From: Acanthacorydalis orientalis
Lineage: Eukaryota; Arthropoda; Insecta; Megaloptera; Corydalidae
Assembly: GCA_034766995.1 (NCBI GenBank)
Contig: CM068314.1
Span: forward strand, 11,903,701-11,967,700
Direction: 5' to 3'
Length of the DNA stretch: 64,000 bases
Part shown: in pieces, positions 29,114 through 43,200 of the stretch
Layout of the letters: each line of letters opens with the position of its first letter
How positions within the stretch are numbered: position 1 is the stretch's first letter
Notes under the pieces: model-generated
What the model was told of the DNA's origin: nothing
Databases searched by the model: none
What the model saw: the letters and a program-made list of their open reading frames with translations, nothing else
Translations under genes and position numbers: made by a program

Positions 29114-29765
29114 AACAATGTCACTACCGATACCGTCCACGATGAAAGAGTTGCCTGTGCACCGGATGGTTGGCCGTTAAGTCTAGGATCATCTGGGATA
29201 ATACTACATTTAGGATCTTTAGCACCTGCGCTTTTACGTCACGGCGATTGTTACATCTGCGTAAGAGGTCGAAGTGCACCAGGCCTCGAAGTGGCCTTGG
29301 TGTGGCGTAAATACGCCAACATCTTTTATAAAACACTAGCTGAATACGAACATCCTTTAAAAGACGAAGAATCTATCACGTGTAGTGGGTTCGAATCGGC
29401 ATTAAGTATAGAAATGGCTGCGTTAGATGAACCTGAAGGTGGTGTAGAATTACCAGAACTTCTACAGACATTACTTGTCTCAGTAGAACGTGCAATAGAA
29501 CGAATACCACTCGATGATCTAGCTTTTCCATGTCCACAATGTCATCAATTTCTTCCGTTAATTGAACGAACTGAAGATTTACAAGAAAATTTGACAACTT
29601 GTTCGTGTCAATGCTCTTGTCAGATGAAGGATGGTTTTGGTAGCGTACTTAAGAAAGATACGTCGATACAAACGAGTCCTATGTTCGAAATTGTAGGATC
29701 TATACCGCATATCGACAGCGATGAAGACGATGACGGAAAGAATCAGTCTTCGAAATCTTCTCCAG
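29114..29765 (+). CDS. exon 1 seen: N-terminal region of the puratrophin-1-like protein
   Basis: This 652-base exon follows a good acceptor (tttatttacttacag) and ends at a cca-g/gtaaat donor. It encodes about 217 residues. The opening segment [16 protein letters not shown] leads into a mixed hydrophobic domain ([35 protein letters not shown]). A helical stretch follows ([17 protein letters not shown]), then a CPQC pair and, about 35 residues later, the cluster CSCQCSC, and finally an acidic patch (DSDEDDDG) before a serine-rich end. Codon use is much less AT-biased than the flanks. The first in-frame Met inside the exon lies about 100 residues in, after the conserved-looking part, so the exon is internal and an upstream exon must supply the start. 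The Met codon at 29093 is in frame but lies before the acceptor, so I take it as intron. I do not recognise a named domain here; the cysteines could bind metal, which is a guess. Confidence 0.85.
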
Positions 29766-32700
29766 GTAAATTGAAATACATTTTTTATACATTTTTAAAA
29801 TACAGTGAGTAATGATAATATTTATTGCGGAAAATATAAAGAGCAGAAACTAGATGGCAAAGAGGCCATCTGGAGCACCATTTCGTAAAGTTATAAAAAT
29901 TTATATTTAAAATAATTTTTGGTTTTATAGATAAACACATAGGAAATTCTTTTTGATATCTTATCTAAAAAAAATGTCTGTTTATACCATTAAATATTTG
30001 ATATTAATTTTTTGTCATTTCAACTCAAACTTACTTATGAATAATATTACAACGATTCGTATGACTTGGGCCCTAAAGATCTTAGCTGTCGAAGCTCTCT
30101 AAAACGTTAAATAACATTCATATGACTATGATTCAAGAAAAAATGATTTGAATTAATAATTAAATAATGAAATTAAATACAACTAGTGTAATGAAATGAA
30201 TTACTTTAAATAAAATTGTATTTATAAGTTAATGTTTGAGATAATTTTCCAATAAGATAAACTGCTAATAGTTGTGGACGTTAATAGATATTCATTTAAA
30301 ATTGCTTTTAAAATATATCTCATAAAAAGACCCAAGTAAGGAGACCAATAAAATGTCGACTTGTCCGTTGTAAATTCCTTGTGAAAAAACAACGACAAAT
30401 ATCAAGATCACAAATCAAACATGTGGTAATTGTCCCCGACAGGTATATATAGGTATCGAGAGATTTTTTCGAAAAGTGGAGCAACCATTTCGATGCAACC
30501 TGTTTAATAGCGCCCACGGGGATTGCACGGTTTGCACGTTTAAATATACTCACCACAAGTAAAATAAATGCTTTGCCTGCCGCGTATCATGCCACATTCA
30601 ACTGAACTTCTATGTCCCAAATGCATCGTGGATCACGCTTTATTACATATCCGGACCTGAGAATTAGGACACTTGGGCAATGACCAAATCAATTTGGTTG
30701 TGTAATGTTGTTGTGTACTTGAGGCACACTGATGACTTATCAGTTACGTAAAAATGAATTATTATTTACGAATTCAAACGTCCACGACTCAGATCACGAA
30801 ATTAAAAATCAATGTAAATGTTACTTTTTCTGATTTTACGTTCTGATTATCTGAAAAATGAAATTGACTCTTTAAATGCCATTAATAATATTTCGTATAT
30901 AACTGTAATTGTACCTGTAACTGGTTTAATATCGATTAATTTTGAAACGTTGTTATTACAATCGGAATAAAATTAAAACCGAACTACTTAAAAAATACAC
31001 ACTTTTATTTACTGCGTACTTTTTCTAATTACTACCATCTATCATTACTATCGAAAACGATTAATTATTTGAATTTTTTATAGTCAACCTAATACTTAAA
31101 CTTTCAAACACGTTCATTCGTTTCGAAAATAATTTATTAAAAACATAGACATAACAAAATCTTTGAAATTCTGTGTATAGCTACTTATTATTTCTTTAAT
31201 ATGTGGGAGAGTCATGAATCATCACTTTTTTATTTCTTTATTTGTTAAATATTGAGTTGGTCAATAAGTAATGTAGGATTTGCAAGTAAATTTTTCGGTT
31301 AATTTTCTTTAATATAGAAAACTTTTTTTAAATACTGTGTTTTAATAATTGTTTTTTTATTGACCACTATGATTAATGCCTTTTTGGAATCTTGTAGGCA
31401 GTTTTATAATACTATCCTCCCAGAATTTGTTATGTTTTTCAGCAAAAAATCTCGAAACATGCATGAAAATACATCTCATTGTTCATATTCAAATCAAAAG
31501 AAACACTAAAAAAATTAACTGTAAAAAATAGAATGTTCATGCGTTTTATAGGTTACGAATTGTTTTTTTTTTTTAAAAAAAATAACAGAAACCATCTCTT
31601 ATAAAAAAATCCGACATTACTGATTGACCAACCCAATATCAATGCAAAAGTTAACAAAAACTGAATAGATTGAAACATTATTAAAATCTCGATAGTTTTT
31701 TTAAGAAAAAACACGCATTTAGATATTTTTTGGATTTGTAACGTTCATTGAAGTAAAAAGCATTCGTAAAAAGAACATTACATAGAATCATAAAACGGAA
31801 AAAAACTCGGTCATATATACATCTACATTAAACGTAAGAAACGATAAAATGTAAATAAAACTTACATCCTATTCGAACACTAATTTTTAATAACAGTCAA
31901 GTTGATAATAATTGAATTTATACTACAGCGTCGGTGTAAATCCACTACATTATGTTTATATTCGTTCTGAGAAAGAAAGTATATAAAATGTGATCCTTAA
32001 ACACGTACACATATTTATAAATAAAGTAGGTATGTTAAAAAAATATATAAAAATGTTAGTTTTTGTTGTCTCCTTTAAATTGCTTAAAAGTTATTGGTAT
32101 GGTAATTTAAAAATAATATAACGGTGTTTGATATTTTTATTAACTTGTCATTTCATTTCAGAAGAAATTTATTTTAATGCATATTATCTTATTTACATAT
32201 GTTTATTTTTATATTATAAGCATTAATATTCTTTTAAATGTCTATATATAATCTTCATAATGAAAGTAATGTGTGTTTTTTATGCGTTTAATCCTCAAAT
32301 TTAATATGTTTATTTTTTAACAATTTATACTATTTTAAAATATTCAAACTTAGAGTATCAATTTATTTTTGCTTTAATTATATATGATTTAATAGTGAAA
32401 ATAAGCTTAATGTTTTTTTTATTTATTTTATAGAGTTTATAAGAGAAAAATTAATATTTTTTATTCATAATATTATACACACAGCCTTGGCCAAAAGTAC
32501 TGAGTACCCCATAATTATGCATTTATCTTCAAATATGGCTGCATTGGGTAAAAATAAAATTACATATGTTTAAAAGCAATCAAATTCATTTATTTATTTC
32601 AATACTTCGTTGCCTCCTCCCTTAGTCTTAATTACGGTAGCGATTCTTTTTCGTATTGCTGCGACACTTTTCACTAGTAATTATTCGATTCTTCCTCAAT

Positions 32701-33266
32701 AACAGTTTTTAATGAGTTTTTTGATGTTATTGAATGTTCTCGTATCTTCTGCTTCAGTATTCCCCACAAGTATTCTATCGGGTTCAGATTTGGAGACTAT
32801 GCTATCCAATCTAATAGTTCGATGCAATTTCTTGAATCCACTTGTGCCCGCAGATTTGTGACATTGTACATTGTCCTGTTGAACTTTTACATTTACTGAG
32901 ACACATCTGATCAAATGCAACCAGGCGTAAGTGCAAAGACGGTAAGAAGACGACTTAGAGAAGTTGGACTGAAAGGTCGCAAGATCAGGACGAAGCCATT
33001 GCTCTCAGACCAAAACAAAAAAGCCTGCTTTAAGTGAACTATAAGACGGGGGTATTTGACTGAGGATGATTTGTCAAATGTAGTGTGGTCTGGTGAGCTT
33101 AACTTTGAAGTACACTTTAATTACATCTCTATTTGTTCATAAATACCGTTAAAGATCACCGCGAAACGTTCTGAAAAACACAATGTCTTTAATGAAAGAA
33201 CGTCTATTTTCAATTTACCCAATACTTTTGGCCAAAGGCTGTATATATATATATATATACAGCCTT

Positions 33267-33308
<42 letters not shown>

Positions 33309-34228
33309 TGTTTTATTCTACTTACATTTATTAAATACAAATCAAATATTATTTATAACAATATTTTTTTTATAAAAATAAAACACACATAAACGAACTG
33401 AATGTTTCAATAAAATGCATTGTAATTACATTGCATATAACAGTGACATAGCAGATGTTGAAATACTCAATGTGTCTATTTTAATTATAGAAGTAGGTTA
33501 AACCCTTTTTCATCGATTTATTCGAAATCAAAACTATGTTTTTTAATTAACAAGCACGTTTACTAACATTTCAACATGGTTTCTGCTTGTTTTACAAATG
33601 TCATGAATAATTAAAATGTAATCATATTTGATTAAGATGCTTTTTTAGGTTAGAAGTTATTTACAATACTCATTTAAATAAGATATTCATTTTCGAAAAA
33701 TACACACGTTGAATAATTATATGTTTATGTATAGATATGTGTGAGTGTATGTTTATGTTTCTACGCGTTTACATTAAAATTTTGAATTCACCTTGTAACC
33801 AGTATTGCACAACTAAACGATGCGTTTAAATCTGAAAAATGTCAACTTATAAACCGTCGTCAGCTTACAAGATTATCAAGACCTCCCACATTTTTTCACC
33901 GGTAGTACATATGTTTTGTGCATGCCGCAAAGATTCCAAAGATCTTCTTGTGATAGGCTCCATTTATTTTCAACGGATGGCGTGTGCATATGTAGGTATT
34001 TAGCCGACTAGTTATATGTGGAATTATTTAATACTGATATTGTCTCTAACAGAAATTCAGTGTTGTAAAAGTTCGACATTTTTTTCCTGCTATATACCAG
34101 ACATTCATTAATAATAGTGTGCCAGTTGTCTCTTAATGTAAGATAATATTAAGATCATACACAGATTACAGTTTAAATGTCCACTCATTATATTTTAGAA
34201 TATAAATAACTGAATATTTGATACATTC

Positions 34229-34274
<46 letters not shown>

Positions 34275-37200
34275 GAGTATATATATATAGTAATATTCCA
34301 GTAGGTGTTTTATTTAATTTCTTTTAATCAGTGTTTACCGACACATAATTATGTACGTGTAATACTGTCGGTATGCTTGATTATATCAAAATGCTTATTA
34401 AAATAACAGTTAAAAATAATTTATTAATAAATTAATAATTTACGACGTTATTAAATTTCTTTAAAATTTTTTTAAAAAAATAACTGGGTGCACGGGAATG
34501 TTTTTTATTTTTCAAATGAAAATGAATTAAAAATTTTGTAATTACTTTTTCAACACATCACACTTATTTCATCATCAACATCTTTTGAAGACTTTCTCTT
34601 TAACTAGACTGATCTTTTAAGTTAAAATTGTCGAAACGAAAAATTCAAGTTTTGACATGTTTGTACTGTCAGTGCAGCCTTTCTAACCACTTCACAATTT
34701 TTTATGTGATATAATTACATCGTTATCTTTTTAAAACTGCTACAGCACTCAACAGTACACTTTTGTACCCTGTCCTCTATTTAAAAAATATTAATAAACA
34801 GATCAAGGAAGATAAAACATGACACTTAACTGAAAGAATTTTCGTTACAACAATTATATTTTATAAAATCGTAACTAAATTTCTAAGCTGAAGTATGTCC
34901 AAAATTAATGTATTGTATGACTGAAATCATGATATTGTTTTTAATTAACTCTTTGAAGCCAGGCGTCGATTTTGGAATCCATTGATGTCTTCCAAAGAAA
35001 CTATGGTCTCAGAATGTTATCTTTTGGATGATATATTTAAAAATCACTAATCTCTTTCTAATGAGACTAAATTTATAATTCGTTCTTTCATTAAAAAAAC
35101 GCTCGTTCGAAAATCAGAAAAATTGCGTTTTTTTCATTTGAAAACCTATAAAAATTGTAACCTTGATAATTGAGTTAAATAATATTTTTTTTCTAAAAGT
35201 TCATCATTGGAAGAAAGCGTATAAAAAATTTCGAGACTCTACTACCAGGTACAAGATTTGACCGATTTGAAACCATTTTGAGCACCCTTGATTGTTTCAA
35301 AATTTATCACAATAACAGTAATGTTATTTTTGCAAATTTCCAATTGTAATCAATTTTTCCGCTTCCAATTATATGTTTCCAATCAAGAGATTTATGTTTC
35401 CCCGAATATTATCAACGATTTTCCACGATATATCAGATGGATGTGAAATTTCTAATCGCTAATCTGAATTAACATATTTTTTCTTGTAACTGACAAATTT
35501 GCAATTTTTATTTTGTTAACGTTAAAATAATGTCTAATTAATCAAAAAATATTTGTAAAAAAAATTTAACACCCGTTCTGTCTCCTAGGCTTCAAAGGGT
35601 TAATGGTATATTTCATACAAATTGTATAATAGTTGTACACAGAAAAATTATAAAAATAAATAATTTGATGTCAGACTTGGTAGTTCGTGTTCGAATACTT
35701 CACACATATTTTTATCAGATCGCATGTCGAGAATGCATTAAAATGAGGAAAATAAATAACTATTCTATGAATATGATCCAAAAATTACGATATTACGAAT
35801 TAATAAACGATATTTTTTTATATTATTTTAATTTTGAAATAGCAAATCTAATAGTTGATTTCAATAGCACAAAATCATTATTAATTTAATTTATATAACA
35901 TAAAATATCAATACATAGAATTTTTATAACATTTATGTATAAAAGAACGATACAGAATTACAATTTGACATAAAATAATTATCTATAAAAGAATCTGATC
36001 TTTAATAAAATGACATAAAAAAGACACAAAATGACCAACAATCGTAGATTTAAACCCATTATTTATTGTAACCTACAACCTTCACAATAGCATTCTACAA
36101 TCTAACAGATTGCATCACGTACCTCCTCGTTAATATACCAAAGAATATTTAAAAAAAATAATCAACGTACATGTTGATTTTTTCAAATAGACACGTATAC
36201 TTCTTTGAAATAGACTCGGTCGAGCATTCTCGGCATGTCATAAGATCGGTCTGTGTTGAAAAATTAGTTTCGCCAACAACTTACCGCACTGTCAACATAT
36301 TATGTCGAATTATCGTGATTTCTTTTTTACCGTTAACACCTTTCGGCAAAAGTTTAAACACTATTATTTACGGGTCACACAGTATCTGGGTGCATTATGC
36401 AACTACGCGATAATCGAAACTGTGGTACAGGTGATCGATGGTTTGTAGAGTCATTCATTTTCAGATAGATGGTTATCGTAAACCAGTTTACTGAATAAAA
36501 GGTGTCAGTGATAATTTACGCATTTAACTTTTACTGTAACTGTGAGTTTTTCAATACGATACATAGTATCAAGAAAAAGTTTAACTGGCACGCGTGTTTG
36601 AATTTTGATTATTCATTCTTAATTTAATTTCTGTCAGTGTTTTTTTATATGTTAATTAAGTTAATTAATTTCTTACATTTCTTTTTGTTTATACTCTTAA
36701 TTAATAAAAAGAAATACATAGAAAGGTATATACATTGTATAATACAAGGTACTTTAGGCATTTATTTTTTATATCTTTTTTTTAATATGGAGATTACAAA
36801 AAAAGTCAACCTAACTATGGAAATAATTTATAATGAAAATAATTTCAATTTAATTCTGCATATAATCTTTTTGCTACGGTACACATTCTAATGATATTAC
36901 GACGATATAATTATTCCTGTTTTCCGTTAAAAAATGTCTACAGAAGATAATTTTTTTTCTCATCTTGGTTTATAATTTTGACCGAAAAGATAAAGTTCAT
37001 CTTCTGTTTTAAAACATTATAATTAAATTTCGTTAATGAATAATGATAACCTATGAACAGAAACCAATTCACATGAAAATACGCAATTCGATTATTCAAT
37101 TTCTTTAAAAATTACAAATCTTCTTTTTTGGCTAGAAGAGAGGTGGGGAACATGTGGCCTTCTAGGGGTGTTGCCTTTTAACTGAATCCAAATTTTACAG

Positions 37201-40200
37201 AACAAATCATTTTTTTGAAGTAAAACTTCTTAAATCTTTCGAAAAATACTTTCTTGCTTTTCGAACACTTATTGCTGCGAATCTAAATTCTCCTACCTAA
37301 CCCAAATCAAGAGCTAACCCTCTCTTAAGGTCACAAATGATGGATACCCATCTAGAGGATCAACTGAAACTGCCGATTTCCATGTTGCAACTATATATTC
37401 AATTGCTTTCCAACAAAAATTAGACAAAACAAAGTCATTAGAAGATTAGTTAGCTTTAAAATTAACAAATAGTTTTCTTTTTTTTAAATTATTAATTACA
37501 TAGTAATAATAGTTAAATGTTTACAAAATAATGTGCAATTTTAAATGTATTTAATTGAAGTTTCTTGATTGCGGCCTTATTTGATTACAGATAAATAAAT
37601 GCGGACTTCCGACATGAAAAGGTTCCCCACTTCTAGGCTAGAATAATTTCATATATACTATTCCTTTATTATTATTTTTTTAAAAAATAGTTTCAGTAAA
37701 CGATTCGTTTTTACCACACCTTATTAGCTCTATTCTCTTCATCTATTCTACTTTATAATTGCAATAGAATTTTGGCCAGAATATAGTTTCAGTTTTATGG
37801 TTAAGTTCTCATTCACAAATGAATTTTACCCACACTAAAAGCATCGTTTAGTTTACTAGCATTTTCTGCTGCTTTACAACCCGTTTTAAACACATACAAA
37901 CAATTTTTTTATTTTCTTCTTTTCTATATTTAATTCAATAGCCCAATTTGAAACAAAATTAATAATAAAACCAAAGTCGATGTTGCCAAAATACAGACCG
38001 AAAAATGCACTTTAAAATGATATTATCATAAACACGATGAAATGGCACTTTTATTGAAAAGAAGGTTAGAATTCAGAAAACAAAAACCGAAATTATTTTC
38101 CTATCATCCTCATATATCATTTGTCTTTATTAATAATTATTTCAAGCAATCGATTATATTTAATGTTTACAATGTATTGAAAGTTGTGAACACAATCACT
38201 TTTTAATTATTACTGTGAAATTTAACTTACTCTTTATTATATATTAAATTCTTTTCGGTCTGAAAATGTATAAAAATAACTGTCAGTTATAGAAATGGTC
38301 TGACACGAATTAAAATACTTATTTACATGGATATTAACGTATTCATAAACTACGATGAGATCTAATATCGTGTATAGAAAAAAGTAACAAAAAAGTGGAA
38401 CTATTAAAAAATAATAAATAGAATATTGTCAGATTCATTAAAACATTATTAACTGAAATGCTTATACTCGTTAATCTATTAACTACAATCGCTACTCGTA
38501 TGCAACAAACACCTATTCAGCATACCAACAGCCAGCTGAGAGGTCCATTTAATCTACCTACACAACAACACTCCATTGTAAAACGATATTAATAACTATA
38601 TACGTTTATATCTTGATTAATTTCATCTATAGCCGTAATTGTTGTATGCATTGAATGGACGTTATTTAAGTATTTTTTTACTCTCTAGAGAAATACTATA
38701 TCTGATGTATGTACGTTGTGAAGAGTTTATAACGTTAAGGGGGAAATTGACATTCCGTTGATTGGTATTGTACATTGCGTTAGGGTCCTGTGCTTTTTCA
38801 ATCGTTTCAGTTAACTTCTTTATTTTCTTTTATTGTTTGTGATGGCTTTTGGGGTTGTGAGTACCTATTCCTGTATTTGGAATACTTTTCGAGTGTTATT
38901 TTAATTTCAAATAAATGTATTTCCTGCGGTTGACTTATTTCTTCCAGTGATTGATATTGACTTTATATATGCACCCTGCAATATGTTCTGCACACTGAAG
39001 CAAAATTTCAGACATTTTTGTTTTAAAGAAATTTACAATCGATTATAAACTGTACATAAGACTAGCAAAAGTATGAAATAAACTTTTTATTTTTTAATTT
39101 TTTTTTATTAAAAATATTTCATATCACGTTTCATATGTGTACGCTTGATCAATCTATAATTTAAAGTGTTAATTGTCGTTCAATTTAGCTAGAGAAAATT
39201 ATAGCAGGTACCTTAATAAGAAATTAATAAATTACTGATATCAATTTATTAATGAAAGCAATTAAAACATAATTAATGATTTGGAAAGTAATTTTGAATT
39301 TTTTTATATAATAAAAACAAAATGTATAAGGAACAACGTCTAGTATTTTTAATTCATTTAAAAATTAAATCACGTACTGGTTCGAAATATATGATTGGAG
39401 TTTGAATAATGGAAGCAATAGAATACGGAAATGGGTGTGCTTGTGCGTGATCATTGACAGACTTAAAATGTAGAAGCTATAATTAAAATATTACTGTCAA
39501 ATTAGATCTGTTTTAGTCACACTTGAAACGTGAAAGTCGCCCAATACGTGGAATGTACATGTGTGTATGGCGGTTGAATTAAACAGTTTTAAAATAATTA
39601 CGCCCACATATCAGAACTTTAATGGTACATGATTAATTATAGAATGGAAGTTCAGAGAGTGAAGTATTATGACCATGTTTGATACGAAGTTTGACTGAAC
39701 ATATAATTGGAATCATCATTATTCATAATCGGTCGTGAACCGTTTGAAAAATTATTTTTTTCGTGTAATCATAGTAATAAGTTAGACCACCAGGTTGGTT
39801 GACAAAAATGGTAGTTATAGTATCTCTATTATATTTTCATGCATTTACTCACATATATAAGAAAACGAAATTGTTTTCACATGTTTGTCTAAATAAAGAA
39901 AAATAAAACCACACAATACTTATTTTGATTACAGTTCCATATTTAAATTTTAATCTTTCCATACTAATAGTTTTCACAATTTTAAAATAAAAATAAGCTT
40001 CATACAACAAATGTTAGTATAAAAATTTTACACAATTTTTACAGTAAAAACTTCAAAAAATTGATTTTATTTTTTACAAAACGTACTCTTCAAGTATTCT
40101 TTTCAGAACAAAATTTTCTAGTGTAATATGTTCCTTCTGTAATGACCTGTCTACATATAAATCTTTTTATTAATGTGTGACATAGTATTTTATGAAAAAA

Positions 40201-43200
40201 GGTAAAAAATATTACCTTAACGTCACTTTATTGTAATGTGGTTTCATATTCAAAAATAGTTTCACTCAGAAAAATAATAAAAATAAATAATTTGATGTCA
40301 GACTTGGTAGTTTGTGTTAGAATACTTCACATATATTTTTATCAGATCGTACGTCGAGAATCCATTAAAATCAAAGAAAATAAATAACTATTATGTGAAT
40401 ATGTTCTAAAAATGACGGTATTACTAATCTAAAAGTTTAGTAACCACATACTTTTTGTTTATACAATAAATTTTATAATAAATAGAAATTTAAAATAATA
40501 CATGTTATTTTATTATTATTTCTTTTATAATAATTAACCACATAAATTTATATCCCTGTGTCATTGTAAATTAAATTGTAATATAATTTTAAACAAGTCA
40601 GTAAATACGTTACAAATATTTTTCAATTTATTAGATATGTTATATGTGTTTATTTTATGATTTAAAATAAATAAATAAATTATTTATTGAAAAATAGCTT
40701 CGAATTTTTTTTGTAATTTAAGTAGAAAATAGAAATTTTAATCGTTATATTCTTGAATTAAGAGTTATTTAAAATTATTTATGAAACTTTAATATTTATG
40801 TTAAAAAAACGAATAATAAATAACAAACTTAAATAATATATAGATTAGATCTGAAATTAAATTAATTATTTTGGGTAGATTTTCAATTACTAGAATTAAA
40901 TTATTAATTTGAACATTTTACAATTTTTCTACATTGTATTCCAAAGATAATAAGGTAATAAATTTCAATGGAATATAAATATTAATTATTGCTTTATATA
41001 TTCATTAACTTACACTTTTTAAAAAAAATTATTAAACAAAAACAAACTTATAATTTAAAATACCCTTAGACTATTATTAAAATATCTGTAAATTGCCAGT
41101 CTAAAAAATAGTATAAAATTATATAAGGAATTAGAAACCCAATAAAAAGCGTATTTTATTTATATATTTTTAATTGAATCGTTGACATTTGTCTATATTT
41201 CTACTTCATAATTACAAATAATTAACAGTAAAATCAAAACCCGTAACTAAACACAACATAAAATCGTTTTAAGTTACGAAAATATTTTAAACAGACATTT
41301 TATTAGTCTATTTTAATTTATTAACAGAAACATAATTTTTAATTAATCTATAGCCAATTACTTAAATATTGAAGTGGCGTGAAGTGCACATAAAAAATTG
41401 AACCTGAATCTATTATAAACATTGTCAGTAGACAAGATACCGGTTTAAGTGGTCGCATCTAAAGTAATGAACACTGTATATAAGCACCGAAGATGCCGCT
41501 TCAATTAAAAATAAATTTATAGTGTGCATATAGGAGACATGTACAACACATAAGTAGGATGATGGGATATCTAATACTTTATATATTCATATATAAAAAC
41601 ATGCATATATATATATATATATAGTACACGTGTATGTTTTAAAAGGCGTAACATTTTATTGCTTATTCATCATTGTTCTTTAATTTTAATCGAAATTGTC
41701 GGGCTAAAACACAAATTATTCAGTTGGTAATAAGGTAGGTGTAACAATTAGCTTCTGATATTAATTCAAAATTTAAATAGTATGATTACTTAATCAAATA
41801 TAAAAAATAATGACTTTCCAAGCAATCATTTATTTTGTAACTATTATGTTACATATGAAATAACAATGAATTGTACAATCGTGCTAAATATATTCACAAT
41901 AAATAATAAAAAAAAAACATTGCTAGAACTAAACGAAGAAGTCGTGATTTATCATATTGATATGTAAACAATTGCGTTTTAAAATCGGCTATATATATAT
42001 ATATATATAAAGAGAAAGAAAAATCCTTCAAATATTAATTTCAATAAATATATACCGTCCGTTTATATTTTTACAGTTTTATACTTTAGAATTAATATAT
42101 TTGTATTTATTTATTATAATTTATTATAATGAAAGATCATTCGTTTTACATCAAAGATTAAAGTATTATATAAAATTTAATTTAAAAATAAATTTAATTA
42201 ATATTTTAAGATCCACAGACCTCAGTTTGCATGAGATCCACAAAAACATTATACGTCCAGTGAGCTATATATATAATGTTGATAGAAAAATAATGGTTTA
42301 TGACCTTCAAATTCATATACATGTTAAGCTTTTTTGATTTTCCTAGCTGTTTTAAGATATCTTGAACTGTTGGATGACTAACTCCTAACTTTTGTCCAAG
42401 ATCTCGAATTGTTCGTGGTTCTGATTCAACTAACGTCTTCAGTTGGTCGTTATGAACTGAAAGACGCTCGCGACCTTCTTCATATTCAAGACTCTCGTCC
42501 TCAGTACGAACATTTGAAGTTAGATATACCACTTATATCCTTTTTAGATATGTGACCCATAAACATATCGGTAATAACTATTTTTGGCCACTTTTCCATA
42601 AGAGATTCGCTTCTCCTGTTTTAAATAATACATAAAGTAACAGAATGTTCAAAAAATTAAACAATTCTCAGAATTTTTTATATTTCAAACGTTTTCAAAA
42701 CACTTTTTGTTACACGATACTTAAATCGTTCTCATCATTCCACAACCCAACTTGTTACAACCATCCAAAAGATTATATGACTCTTTTACAGAAAACATTA
42801 CTTATAGATTAAATTAAAAAAAGAAATCATTAAATTATCATTCTTTAAAATCGAATTTCTGAGCTGGAATGTAGATCTATTAAATAAATAATCTGATCAA
42901 AATCGAATATTATTTTTTCTTGCCTTGAAATGTACATACAGATGCATTTAAATTAAACTATTTTAATATCTGAAAATACTTTAAGATTATCAAAAATCCA
43001 ATATATATTCATATGGGAATATTTTGAAACATTTCAATGAAATTTAAAATAAATACCAAACAGCGTATATCGATATTTGATACGAAACGCATATGTTTTT
43101 TAATTGAAAACGTCACGAAAATACACTTATGCAGTAATTTATTAACATTTAAGTATGATGATGATGATATCCTCCTGATATCCGTGCACATATTAAATTT

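Larger units (their letters stand above)
32482..33241. mobile_element. rearranged Tc1-like element, ~760 bp
   Basis: Ends match: left CAGCCTTGGCCAAAAGTACT, right in reverse CAGCCTTTGGCCAAAAGTAT. The left half carries the transposase C-terminus on the minus strand; the right half carries the HTH region on the plus strand. The two coding pieces therefore diverge from about 32910 instead of running head to tail. Confidence 0.85.

Noticed and set aside
29124..29597. Two minus-strand open frames (29124-29336, 29376-29597).
   Set aside because: They lie antisense to the strongly supported coding exon 29114-29765 and have no recognisable features.
30320..30556. Minus-strand 78-codon frame in the large intron.
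   Set aside because: No family resemblance, no splice or promoter context; kept only as part of a less AT-rich patch.
39788..39815. aggttggttgacaaaaatgg resembles a mariner terminal repeat.
   Set aside because: No partner end and no coding remnant found within several kb.
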